Assembly: GCA_964425755.1 (NCBI GenBank)
Contig: CAYRNY010000001.1
Span: 429,425-493,424, forward strand
Direction: 5' to 3'
Source of the DNA: CAYRNY01 sp964425755
GTDB lineage: Bacteria > Chloroflexota > Anaerolineae > Aggregatilineales > Aggregatilineaceae
Length of the DNA: 64,000 nucleotides
Shown piece by piece: positions 52,280 to 60,526 of the stretch. The notes under the pieces are model-generated. The model was not told where the DNA came from and searched no databases. It saw only the letters and a list, made by a program, of their open reading frames with translations. Within the stretch, counting starts at the first letter, position 1. Every line of letters starts with the position of its first letter. A program made the position numbers and the translations under genes.

Positions 52280-53656
52280 TCACCAATCGTCGTGCAGCCC
52301 TTCGCTCCAGTCGCGCGGGTAGTGCTGGCGGTGCATCTTGGCGACCGGGGCGCGCACCTTGTGATGGTCGCTTTCTTCGTAGGTGACGTTGCGATTGATC
52401 ACGCGCCGTTCGGGCGAGGCGAACAGGATCACGTCCGATTCGACCCACCGCGCCGGCATGAACACCAACCCGGACCCCAGGCGCACATTATGCCCGACAC
52501 AGCTACCCAGCACCGGCTGCCCCGTATCGGCCAGCCGCCCGTCGTAACTTTCGGCACGCAGCGGGACCGGCAGCAGGTTGAAGTCGGTGAATGTCGTGCC
52601 CGCACCGACGAAACTGTTACGCCCGATCACGCCCATCTGCACGCAGGTGTTCTGCGCCAGGATCGAATAATCCATGATCGTGGACATGAACAGCGCCGCG
52701 CGGAACGGCAGGAAGCAGTTGTTCCCCACCACGCTGAGCATCAACTGCACACCCTGGCCCACGTTGACGTTGTCACCAATCTCGCAGTTGTCGATCACTG
52801 CACCGGGGCCGATGTAGCAGTTACGCCCGATGCGCGTCGGGCCGAGGATCACCGCCGACGGATCGATCACCGTGCCCGCGCCCACTTCGACCACTTTCGA
52901 GCAGGTCAGGACCTGTTTCTGCTCCAGCACCGCGTGGAACAGCAACCGCAGCGCCTCGAGATTGTGCTCCTCCACGCGCGACTCGAAGCGCTTCCCGCGT
53001 GAGAAGACGCCCAGAATGATGTTGGCGAAATACACGTGAACCCAGCTATCGAGCGACAGGCACGAGCGTTCGGTCAGGATGTGCGTCAGGTCGAGCGCCC
53101 GCGCGACCTCGCCCTCTTCCGTGATGCCCTGGATGTTGCTCATCGAGTCCGGCACATTGTAGTAGCCGATCTCTTTGTGCCCGCTGTAGATCGGGACAAC
53201 GCGCCACTTGTGCGGTTCAACGTAGCCTTGCGGGAAATACCACAGGTCCAGCGGGTAATACAGCGGCTCGCCTTCCATATTCTCGACCGGTTGCAAGCGC
53301 GACAGGGGAACCGCGTACCGCCGCCAGGCCGGATCATCCGCCGGGAGTGCGGCGCGGCTCGGCAAGCGGTGCGTGCGTGCTTCTTCGTAGAACGCCTCAA
53401 AGAACTGGCGATCAAAATACAGGCTGTCGCGGTAGACAATAACCTCGTCATCGCGATGTGCCACGTCCGCCAACTGGTGGACCGTTTCCAGCGGCGGCTC
53501 TACCTCTGCCGAGCCGCACACCGCGTCGAGGATATCGGCGTGGTGCATCCACACCGGCGCGTTCATCACGCTGAGCTGGCTGGCAGGCTCGTTGAACGGG
53601 ACGATCAGGCGTTTGTCTTCGATGACGAAGCGGCGCAGCTTGCGAAACGGACGCAT
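52280..53656 (-). CDS. Left-handed beta-helix (hexapeptide) acyltransferase-like protein
   Basis: 458 residues, ATG 53656 with GAGGAG upstream. The N-terminal 240 residues contain a region of unknown fold (NEPASQLSVMNAPVWMHHAD, then YFDRQFFEAFYEEART). Residues 260-440 contain hexapeptide repeats: VVEVGAGTVIDPSAVILGPT, RIGRNCYIGPGAVIDNCEIG, NVNVGQGVQLMLSVVGNNC. This is the fold of LpxA/GlmU-type acyl- or acetyltransferases. A nucleotidyltransferase active site is not evident in the N-terminal half, so it is not a standard GlmU. It probably acts on a sugar nucleotide or lipid precursor. Confidence 0.8.
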   Translation of the reverse strand: MRPFRKLRRFVIEDKRLIVPFNEPASQLSVMNAPVWMHHADILDAVCGSAEVEPPLETVHQLADVAHRDDEVIVYRDSLYFDRQFFEAFYEEARTHRLPSRAALPADDPAWRRYAVPLSRLQPVENMEGEPLYYPLDLWYFPQGYVEPHKWRVVPIYSGHKEIGYYNVPDSMSNIQGITEEGEVARALDLTHILTERSCLSLDSWVHVYFANIILGVFSRGKRFESRVEEHNLEALRLLFHAVLEQKQVLTCSKVVEVGAGTVIDPSAVILGPTRIGRNCYIGPGAVIDNCEIGDNVNVGQGVQLMLSVVGNNCFLPFRAALFMSTIMDYSILAQNTCVQMGVIGRNSFVGAGTTFTDFNLLPVPLRAESYDGRLADTGQPVLGSCVGHNVRLGSGLVFMPARWVESDVILFASPERRVINRNVTYEESDHHKVRAPVAKMHRQHYPRDWSEGLHDDW

Positions 53657-53843
53657 CAGGACTCCTCAATGCTCGACTTGCGGGCGTAACATGAACGCGG
53701 GCATCCCGCGACCGGCCACCGCCAGCGTCCCGCCCTCTCATTACAGTATCCTGCATCCTGAAAGGCAAAGCAACCACAGAATTGTGGGAAAGTTGTTAAA
53801 CCCGTGCGTAGAAAATAAAAGAACGTGCGCGCCGCGCCCGCCA

Positions 53844-54662
53844 CTAGGTGTTATGCAGCCAGCCGCGCAACGTGGTGATGAAACGCTCCGGCGAGTCCAT
53901 CATGATGAAATGCCCCGCGTCGGGGAACCACTCGATCCGCGCGTGCGGCACGCCGCTTTGGAGCGTTTTATGCTCGCTGGGGCGCACGATGATATCGCGC
54001 TTGCCGTACATGCCCAGCGTGGGCATCGTGATCGCGCCCAGGTCCGGGCGTAGATCGGTCTGGCGCAGCGTGCCGATGCTCTGGAAAAACGACTCGACGC
54101 TGATCTTCGACACGTCGTTGGTGATCATGCGCGACATCGCCCGCCCGTCTTTGGCGATCAGGTAGCTGTAGCCGCGCAAGAACAACGTCAAGCCACGCCC
54201 GCCGAACAGCCAGAACAGCGACGCCAGCGTCGGGTTGCCGGAAAGTTTGAGCAGCAGGTTCAGCGAACTGCCGTTGATCGGCGAGCCGATCACGCAGACC
54301 TTGACCACTTTCTCCGGGTAACGGATCGCCGTGCTGAGCGACACGGTCCCGCCCATCGAGTGGCCGATCAGGGGCGCTTTTTTGATGCCCAGGCGCTCCA
54401 TGAACTGGTAGACCATCTCGACATACGTCGGGACCGTGAACGACGCCATATCGTTCGCTCTGGGCCTGTCGTTCAGCACGACCCCTGAGTCGCCAAAGCC
54501 GAAGAAATCCAGGGCGTAGGTGCGGAACTCGCGGCCCAACACCTCGATCGTGTCGCGCCACAGCTCCCACGAGCCGAGCCAGCCATGCAGCAGCAGCACC
54601 GGTCGCCCGCGCCCGTACGTTTCGTAATGAATGATCCCAGGGTCCGTGACAAGTGATGGCAC
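53844..54662 (-). CDS. Alpha/beta hydrolase (Ser nucleophile)
   Basis: 272 residues from a GTG start with GGAGG 11 bases upstream. The core has RPVLLLHGWLGSWELW, a nucleophile elbow GHSMGG (about residue 99-104), an acid in YGKRDIIVRP and catalytic His in DAGHFIMMDSPE. There is no signal peptide. The family includes esterases, lipases and lactonases; the substrate is unknown. It is a paralogue of the Asp-type hydrolase at 36243-37487 (shared HGWLGSW block), and both flank the signalling and lipid-related genes, which hints at related roles. Confidence 0.9.
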   Translation of the reverse strand: MPSLVTDPGIIHYETYGRGRPVLLLHGWLGSWELWRDTIEVLGREFRTYALDFFGFGDSGVVLNDRPRANDMASFTVPTYVEMVYQFMERLGIKKAPLIGHSMGGTVSLSTAIRYPEKVVKVCVIGSPINGSSLNLLLKLSGNPTLASLFWLFGGRGLTLFLRGYSYLIAKDGRAMSRMITNDVSKISVESFFQSIGTLRQTDLRPDLGAITMPTLGMYGKRDIIVRPSEHKTLQSGVPHARIEWFPDAGHFIMMDSPERFITTLRGWLHNT

Positions 54663-54820
54663 GTCTGGCTCAACCTCCAGAGTGCAAACTAAAGCACAAA
54701 GCCGCCGTTACCGCGCCACAAGTAGCGCCCGACCGGCGGCACGTACGCGCGTTCGCGCCCGGCGAATGGTGCCCAGCAAACCCCGTTACGCGGCTGTTCA
54801 AGCGGATCGCGTGTGCTGCA

Positions 54821-55363
54821 TCACGTTTCCATCTCCTCGAGGATCGAGTACAGCAGTTCGAGCAGCACGTTTTTGACGCTCTCTTTGTCCGTCGCCACGC
54901 AGGGCAGCAGCTTGATGTTTTCGTCAATCCGCAGCGCGATCCGCAGGTCGTCCGGGGCCCACGCTTCCGGGTGATCTTGCTTGTTGGCCGCGACGACATA
55001 CGGCGTCGGTGCGTAGGCGCGGAAGGTCTCCAGAATGCTTTTCGCCTCGCGGAAGGTCTCCGGCTTGGCGCTATCGACCATCACCACGAAGCCAAGCATC
55101 CCCTCAGCGAGGATCTCCCACATGAAATCGAAGCGGCGCTGACCGGGCGTCCCGAATAGATACAGTACCAGGTCATCATCAACGGTGATACGGCCAAAGT
55201 CCATCGCAACCGTCGTCGCAGCTTTCGTACCGTATTCCGCCGAATCCGCCGAGATGTTCTCGTCTGTGGTGACGACGTCGATCTCGCTGATGGAACGGAT
55301 AAATTCGGTCTTGCCCGCGCTGAAGGGGCCGGTGATGACCATTTTGACTGTTTGCATGGGCAT
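54821..55363 (-). CDS. Small Ras-like GTPase (COG2229/MglA-type)
   Basis: 180 residues from ATG 55363; a GTG at 55375 is too close to GGAAGAG to be well placed. G motifs: P-loop GPFSAGKTEF, a Thr-containing switch I (EYGTKAATTVAMD), G3 as LYLFGTPGQRRFDF, where the canonical Asp of DxxG is replaced as in the MglA and COG2229 groups, and G4 ANKQDHPEAW. It would switch between GTP and GDP states and control polarity or assembly. The preceding gene is a DUF4388 protein, a recurring neighbour of such GTPases in Chloroflexota and relatives. Confidence 0.9.
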   Translation of the reverse strand: MPMQTVKMVITGPFSAGKTEFIRSISEIDVVTTDENISADSAEYGTKAATTVAMDFGRITVDDDLVLYLFGTPGQRRFDFMWEILAEGMLGFVVMVDSAKPETFREAKSILETFRAYAPTPYVVAANKQDHPEAWAPDDLRIALRIDENIKLLPCVATDKESVKNVLLELLYSILEEMET

Positions 55364-55523
55364 GGTCAGACTCACTCTTCCTTGATAATTCCCGCGCCTG
55401 CCCCAGGGCAGGCTTCCCCAGGATAACCGGATAAATTACGGATGTGCGCAGCCGGTGATGGCATGCCAGACATTACACTTATGACCAGGCGGCACCCGGT
55501 TCGGGCGCGGCGGTCACACCGGC

Positions 55524-56402
55524 TTACGCTTCTTTGATTCTGGCGATCAGGCGTTCGACCACGTTTCTGCCGACAGGTTGGTGGCGCAGCCGGGATGCCT
55601 GGGCGTGCTTGGCAGCCTGCATCGTCGGCGGCTTCACCTTCTCGACCAGCCCGGCCTGGAGCAGCCCGTAGACCACCCGGCGTATCTCGGTATCGGTCAT
55701 GTTGCACGCTTTGGCAATTTGCCGGATCGAATTCTTAGGGTTGATGAATGAAACCACGCGCCACTCGTCCACGCTGAGGTGAATCCCCCGGAACTTGTCG
55801 CCCGGATCGTCGGGGAACTTGAGCGCGAAGTCCAGGTTCGGCAGTTCCTCTTCCAGGGGCTTGATCTCTTGGGCGCGGCGCGTGCCTTCGATAATGACGT
55901 TCTTCAGATCGATCGGAACGGTGATGCGCTCCGGCGGGGGTGTGACGCCTTCTTCAAACGCGAAGGGTTCCTGCTTCCACGTCATCACGTCGAACACCAC
56001 GGCGAGCGTGTGCTGGCGAATGCTGCGCACGATGTCGGCTTTGGTGACATAATTGGCATTGATCAACATCAGCGCCAGCGCCTTGTCAGAGTACTTGCTG
56101 CCACGCTCGCGGATCACACGGGCCTGCTCGGCGTTCAGCTTGCCTGTCTTGTGCAGCACCGTCGCCAGGTGGCCGTCATTCTCCCCCATCGCCGCCAGGA
56201 CCAAGCGCCCCTCTTTGAAGGCGATCGTAGCCCGCTCTTTACCGGCAATCACTTTCGGGCGTTTCTCCCCGGCACCATCCGTGATCATCTCGTCGGTTAC
56301 AACCGGCTGGTAGAGGTGTAATGTGCCAGTCTTTTTCGCCAGATTGATCAAGTTGAGAATTTGAGTGGTGCTGAAGTCCGCCAGGTTGCCTTTTAGCGCC
56401 AT
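55524..56402 (-). CDS. DUF4388-domain protein
   Basis: 292 residues from ATG 56402. The N-terminal DUF4388 (PATAN-like) region, ALKGNLADFSTTQILNLINL and GTLHLY (residues 1-100), leads to a middle region and a C-terminal winged-helix-like part (DEWRVVSFINPKNSIRQIAK and following). DUF4388 domains are found in bacterial two-component and GTPase systems; they are thought to act as adaptors. It is encoded just before the GTPase gene (161 bp away) in the same orientation. No signal peptide or membrane helix. It is likely the GTPase's partner, by context only. Confidence 0.85.
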   Translation of the reverse strand: MALKGNLADFSTTQILNLINLAKKTGTLHLYQPVVTDEMITDGAGEKRPKVIAGKERATIAFKEGRLVLAAMGENDGHLATVLHKTGKLNAEQARVIRERGSKYSDKALALMLINANYVTKADIVRSIRQHTLAVVFDVMTWKQEPFAFEEGVTPPPERITVPIDLKNVIIEGTRRAQEIKPLEEELPNLDFALKFPDDPGDKFRGIHLSVDEWRVVSFINPKNSIRQIAKACNMTDTEIRRVVYGLLQAGLVEKVKPPTMQAAKHAQASRLRHQPVGRNVVERLIARIKEA

Positions 56403-56840
56403 CTCTTCACACGTCCTAACCCGGGGTATCAAAAACCAGTGGGCAACCGATGCTTTACGGTCCACTTACACGGCTTTCGGCATTATACCTTGGCCAAAAA
56501 ACCGAGTCAACCGGCCCCGAACGCACCATAACACGCCTGGCATGGGTCCTGATCCGGCGTCGTCTGCGCGCCTCGACGCGCCGTCCTGTGACGCCTGTCC
56601 CGGCCTGCCATGCCACCAGCAGCGCATCGCGGCCACCGTCCCTGCCCACTGGACGGTTTGCATCGTGTGTTGTGACTGCGCCGCGCAACCAGCACCCCGG
56701 TTCCCGCCAAAAGCGCGTGCAATACGTCACAACCTTAACATACCGTGATTTAGCGTTATTATATGCTAAATTCTACCAATAAGCTCGCGCTACGAGAAGT
56801 ACGATCATCCTAAAAATATCCTAAAATTAACGAGGAATCG
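56403..56840. other. Intergenic region with AT-rich inverted repeat
   Basis: 438 bases between the divergent DUF4388 and DUF3048 genes. The half next to DUF4388 is GC-rich and featureless. The half next to DUF3048 is AT-rich and contains the inverted repeat at 56748-56771 and GAGGA just before the ATG at 56841. I see no gene in it. Confidence 0.5.
56748..56771 (+). promoter_or_regulatory. Inverted repeat ATTTAGC-N10-GCTAAAT (candidate operator)
   Basis: Perfect 7-bp arms (56748-56754 and 56765-56771) around a TA-rich centre that contains -10-like TATTAT or TATATG words, about 70 bases before the DUF3048 start. It suggests repressor binding over a promoter. Confidence 0.45.
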
Positions 56841-58028
56841 ATGATTCGGGGCGCAAATTTTGTGCAGGAACGCTTATCCAGGCTGTTACCGGCAGCCGCG
56901 TTGATCGCGGCGGTGGTGCTCGCGCTCGCCGCATGTGATACCGCTGACGAGCCGATCCGCATCACCGCCACCCCGGAGCCGATGTTCACGCCTGACACAC
57001 CGGTTCCCACCACCCCTAGCCCCACGCCTGACCTGCTGGCAACGGCAGCGGTGCGCGTCCCTGACGGCGCGATCGGCCCGCTGGATTATCCTGCCGGGGT
57101 GAACCCGCTCACCGGGCTGGCGGTGGACGAACCGGACGCGCTGGCGCGCCCCCCGCTGTTGGTGAAAATCTCCAACGCGCCGGACCTCGTGCGCCCGCAG
57201 GCCGGGATCGCGGACGCCGATATCGTGTTCGAGCACTACGTCGAAGGCAGCCTGACCCGTTTCAGCGCGTTGTTCTGGTCGCACACCCCGCCGCGCGTTG
57301 GATCGGTGCGCAGCGCGCGCCTGATCGACCTCGAACTGCCGCAGATGTACGGCGCGCTGTTCGCCTATTCGGGCGCAAACGCGATCATCCAGCAGCGCAT
57401 CGCCGAGGGGCCGTTCGCCCCCCGCGCGTTCGAAGGCGTGTCGGTTGGCCCGCCGCTGTACTTCCGCGATCCGGGCATCGAGATGCCGCATAACCTGTTC
57501 ATTGTGCCCGCCGAAGTCTGGGCGCGCGCGGCCCAAAACGGGCTTAACACTCCGCCTGACCTGCGCGGGATGGTGTTCCACGCCGCGCCGCCGGAGTCCG
57601 GCACGCCCGCCGCGCGCGTGACGCTCGATTACGGCCCGGACCTGGTCGCGTGGACGTATGACGCGGAAGCGGGAGTCTATCGCCGCGCGGTGGACGGCGA
57701 CCCGCACCACGACGCCAACAGCGACGCGCAGGTCACCGCCGTGAACGTGATCGTGCTCTACGCGCCGCACCCCGACGACCCCGAGATCGTCGCGGGCGAA
57801 TGGGCCGGCGAGGTCTATTACCACTTCGCGATCCCGCTGGCGGGCAGCGGCCCGGCGGTGATCTGCCGCGACGGGCAGCGCATCGACGGCATCTGGCGGC
57901 GGCTGGATGAAGAGCGCGTGCTCACGTTCTGGCAGGACGACGCTTCAGCCACGCCGGTCGCGTTAAAGCCGGGCAACACGTGGATCGAGATCGTGCCGCC
58001 GGACTTCACACGCGTCACGATCGAATAG
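56841..58028 (+). CDS. DUF3048 (YerB-like) lipoprotein
   Basis: 395 residues from ATG 56841 with GAGGA upstream. A lipobox ALAAC at about residue 28-32 gives a lipidated Cys. A Thr/Pro linker follows, then DUF3048: AGVNPLTGLAVDEPDALARP, LLVKISNAPDLVRPQAGIAD, PPRVGSVRSARLIDLELPQM and IVLYAPHPDDPEIVAGEWAG. The domain is common in Gram-positive-type bacteria; function is not established, though YerB has been linked to the cell envelope. It stands alone downstream of an AT-rich region with an operator-like inverted repeat. Confidence 0.9.
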   Translation: MIRGANFVQERLSRLLPAAALIAAVVLALAACDTADEPIRITATPEPMFTPDTPVPTTPSPTPDLLATAAVRVPDGAIGPLDYPAGVNPLTGLAVDEPDALARPPLLVKISNAPDLVRPQAGIADADIVFEHYVEGSLTRFSALFWSHTPPRVGSVRSARLIDLELPQMYGALFAYSGANAIIQQRIAEGPFAPRAFEGVSVGPPLYFRDPGIEMPHNLFIVPAEVWARAAQNGLNTPPDLRGMVFHAAPPESGTPAARVTLDYGPDLVAWTYDAEAGVYRRAVDGDPHHDANSDAQVTAVNVIVLYAPHPDDPEIVAGEWAGEVYYHFAIPLAGSGPAVICRDGQRIDGIWRRLDEERVLTFWQDDASATPVALKPGNTWIEIVPPDFTRVTIE

Positions 58029-58109
58029 TACAATAAGGATATCACCGGTCGTCCGGCCCCCGCCGGATGGCCCTATGCGACGCTTGCTGGTCCGGGGATT
58101 ACCGAAATT

Positions 58110-58709
58110 ATGCCTCAAAGCGACACCCGCCTGGTACTGACCGGCTGCGGACTCCTGCTGATGTTCCTGTTCATGCTCGTGCCGTTCTGGGGCGTCCTGA
58201 TGCTGTTCGTGATCGCCGGCGGGCTGACGCTGTTCCACGCCGCGATCGCCGGGGGGCTGTACAAAGAACCGCTGCTGGCGGAGTTCCGGCGTTACGGGGA
58301 AGAGCCGCGCATCTACCCGCCGGTGAACCTGCTGCTGGCAGCCGGGTTTTCCGCGTTCACACTGGTGCTGATCGTGCCGCTGCTGCTGGCGCAGAATAGC
58401 TTTTTTGCCAGGCTGGTGCCGGGCGTGGTGTTCGTGGTGCTGGCGGTGATATTCTTCGGGGCGGCGGCGTTTGTATACCGCCATCCCACGCTGCGCACGG
58501 CGCTGCCGCTGTGGTACGCGGAACTGCTGGAGAACGCCAGCCGCCAGGAACGGCGGCACATCGGCTGGGCGTGGCTGCGGCTGCCGCGCCTGATGCGGCT
58601 GCGGCTCAACGGGGACAACAAAGCCTTTGCGGTGTGGGCGGACATGGTGCGGCTGACCGTGATCTACGGAGCTTACGACCCGGACAGCCCCTGGCACCGC
58701 TGGACGTAA
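58110..58709 (+). CDS. Small membrane protein, unknown function
   Basis: 199 residues. Four hydrophobic helices are visible in two pairs, about residues 8-45 and 75-130, separated by a conserved-looking loop (LYKEPLLAEFRRYGEEPRIY). The C-terminal 70 residues are soluble and Arg/Trp-rich (GWAWLRLPRLMRLRLNGDNK). No known domain is recognised. It starts 81 bp after the DUF3048 gene and converges on the NUDIX-like gene, 4 bp apart. Confidence 0.75.
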   Translation: MPQSDTRLVLTGCGLLLMFLFMLVPFWGVLMLFVIAGGLTLFHAAIAGGLYKEPLLAEFRRYGEEPRIYPPVNLLLAAGFSAFTLVLIVPLLLAQNSFFARLVPGVVFVVLAVIFFGAAAFVYRHPTLRTALPLWYAELLENASRQERRHIGWAWLRLPRLMRLRLNGDNKAFAVWADMVRLTVIYGAYDPDSPWHRWT

Positions 58710-58713
58710 GCGT

Positions 58714-59373
58714 TCAGGCAGGCGAAGCGGGCCGCCCGGCAAGCTGTTCCGGCGGCTGGAGCAGGATCCGGGCGTTGACGCGCACCGTGCGTGCTTCGCC
58801 GTCGATGTGCATCGTGACCGGCTCCTCGCTGGCGACCTGCGCCTCGCGCAGCCACATCGCGCCCTGCTCATGCGGGGCGGCGATCAATTGGCCCCATACC
58901 GCTTCGCGCGTGAACGTCACCGCGTAGATCTCCAGGAAGTAATGCGTCAGCAGGCCGGTGTGCCCCCGGCGGTCGGTCATGCGCTCGCGCTCGACGGTCC
59001 ACAGCCGTTTGCAGCGCACGTCTTCGGGGCGCAGCTCCGGCAGCAGCTTCGACTCGTGGACCAGCTCTTCGCGCAGTTCGCGGAACGGCGAGGTCTCGCG
59101 CCCCTGGCCGCTGTAGAACCACTCGCGGAACGCCGGAAGCTGCTTGACCGGCATCATCAGCCGCAGTTCTTGCTCGGCGGGTTCTTCGGGCAGCGCGTTG
59201 AAGCGTGCCAGGATCGCCTCGTCGTCGTATTCCAGCGCGCCGCCGATCGGCGAGAGGATGTACAGCCCCTTTTGCCGCCGGTTGCGGTTCACGAGCAGGA
59301 AAAAGCCCAGGCTCGGGTGCTCGATGCGGCACAGTGTGGCACAGCTAATGCGGATCCAGTCGGCTTGATTCAC
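58714..59373 (-). CDS. NUDIX-like protein (SMODS-associated NUDIX type?)
   Basis: 219 residues from a GTG start with AAGGGCGAG upstream. The N-terminal strand CRIEHPSLGFFLLVNRNRR and PIGGALEYDDEA resemble a NUDIX sheet, and the helix ETSPFRELREELVHES carries REUxEE without the usual Gly of the NUDIX box. The order of these elements resembles the SMODS-associated NUDIX (SAN) group described near CD-NTase systems, but no CD-NTase gene lies nearby, and I cannot verify the family. The role could be hydrolysis of a nucleotide derivative. It converges on the membrane-protein gene and is divergent from dprA. Confidence 0.6.
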   Translation of the reverse strand: MNQADWIRISCATLCRIEHPSLGFFLLVNRNRRQKGLYILSPIGGALEYDDEAILARFNALPEEPAEQELRLMMPVKQLPAFREWFYSGQGRETSPFRELREELVHESKLLPELRPEDVRCKRLWTVERERMTDRRGHTGLLTHYFLEIYAVTFTREAVWGQLIAAPHEQGAMWLREAQVASEEPVTMHIDGEARTVRVNARILLQPPEQLAGRPASPA

Positions 59374-59539
59374 GTCACTCGCCCTTACCCGTTCCCCCTG
59401 ACCAGCGCAGCAGTGGCGTAGGTTACGCACGCTCCAACGCGGCGCACCTGCCCGGGAATGCACGCTCACCGCGCGGGTGTTGCTCCCGCAATCAGTGTAT
59501 ACTACTCCCGTGCTCAAACACAACCGCGGGTGAAATACC

Positions 59540-60424
59540 ATGACCACCGACCAACCGCAAGGCCCCCCAACGCTGGCGCAGTGGGTCGCGCTGAGCCTGA
59601 TCCCCAGCCTCGGCGGGCGCACGATCGCGCGCCTGATCGCGCACTTCGGATCGCTGGACGCGGTCTTCGCCGCCGGCGAGCGCGACCTGCGCGCCGTAGA
59701 CGGGATCGGGCCGAAACTCGCCGCCGCGATCCGTGCGCTAGACCTCGACCGCACACAAGCGGCGATCCGCGCCTGGCAGCGCGACGGGATCGCGATCCTG
59801 CAGCGCGACTCCGCCGCGTACCCCGCAGCGCTGCGTGCGTTGGACGACGCGCCGCCGGTGCTGTTCCGGCGCGGGACGCACCCCCCGCACGACGCCCGCG
59901 CGGTCGCGATCGTCGGGACGCGCCGCCCCAGCCCGGACGCCCGCCAGGTCGCCGGGCGGATCGCCGCCGCGCTCGCGGGCGCGGACTGGACGGTGGTCAG
60001 CGGCATGGCCGCCGGGATCGACACGGCAGCCCACGCGGGCGCGCTGGACGCGGGCGGGCGCACGCTGGCAGTGCTGGGGGGCGGCGTGCGCGCGATATAC
60101 CCGCAGCAAAATCAGTTGCTGGCACAGCACATTATGGCGCACGGCGCGCTGTATTCCGAGCAGCACCCCGACGCCAGGCCGAACAGCCCCGCGCTTGTCG
60201 CGCGTAACCGCCTGATCAGCGGGTTGAGCCGCGCGGTGGTCGTGATCGAGACCGGCACGACCGGCGGCAGCCTGCACACGGTCCGTTTTGCGCGGGCGCA
60301 GGGCGTCCCCGTCTACGCGCTGGACACCGACGCCCCCGGCAACCGCCAGATCATCGCGGACGGCGCGCACCCGCTGCCCAGGCAAGCGACCGGCAAGCAC
60401 CTGCTCGCGGCGCTGGGGGACTGA
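59540..60424 (+). CDS. dprA: DNA-processing protein DprA (short form)
   Basis: 294 residues. It starts with a helix-hairpin-helix region (VDGIGPKLAAAI) and continues with the Rossmann-like DprA core: AVAIVGTRRPSPDARQVAGR, VSGMAAGIDTAAHAGALDAG, VLGGGVRAIYPQQN, LVARNRLISGLSRAVVVIET, TGGSLHTVRFA. DprA loads RecA on incoming single-stranded DNA in transformation. Typical DprA has 350-370 residues with a C-terminal winged helix; here the protein ends just after the core. Gene order does not show other competence genes. Confidence 0.92.
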   Translation: MTTDQPQGPPTLAQWVALSLIPSLGGRTIARLIAHFGSLDAVFAAGERDLRAVDGIGPKLAAAIRALDLDRTQAAIRAWQRDGIAILQRDSAAYPAALRALDDAPPVLFRRGTHPPHDARAVAIVGTRRPSPDARQVAGRIAAALAGADWTVVSGMAAGIDTAAHAGALDAGGRTLAVLGGGVRAIYPQQNQLLAQHIMAHGALYSEQHPDARPNSPALVARNRLISGLSRAVVVIETGTTGGSLHTVRFARAQGVPVYALDTDAPGNRQIIADGAHPLPRQATGKHLLAALGD

Positions 60425-60454
60425 CGACTCACGCGCCAAATAACCGCGCCACGC

Positions 60455-60500
60455 AAAAACCGGGGTGCGCACCTGGAACAGCCAGGCACGCGCCCCGGTT
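60455..60500 (-). terminator. Intrinsic terminator of the LysM/GerMN gene
   Basis: A long GC hairpin: AACCGGGG (60458-60465) pairs with CCCCGGTT (60493-60500), continued by inner pairs with an internal loop. It is followed on the minus strand by T5 (60459-60455), 26 bases past the stop at 60527. Confidence 0.85.
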
Positions 60501-60526
60501 GTGTCCTCACGCGAAGTGACGCCGCG

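Noticed and set aside
52280..53656. GlmU (bifunctional UDP-GlcNAc pyrophosphorylase/acetyltransferase)
   Set aside because: The beta-helix repeats are present but the nucleotidyltransferase loop expected at the N-terminus is not seen.
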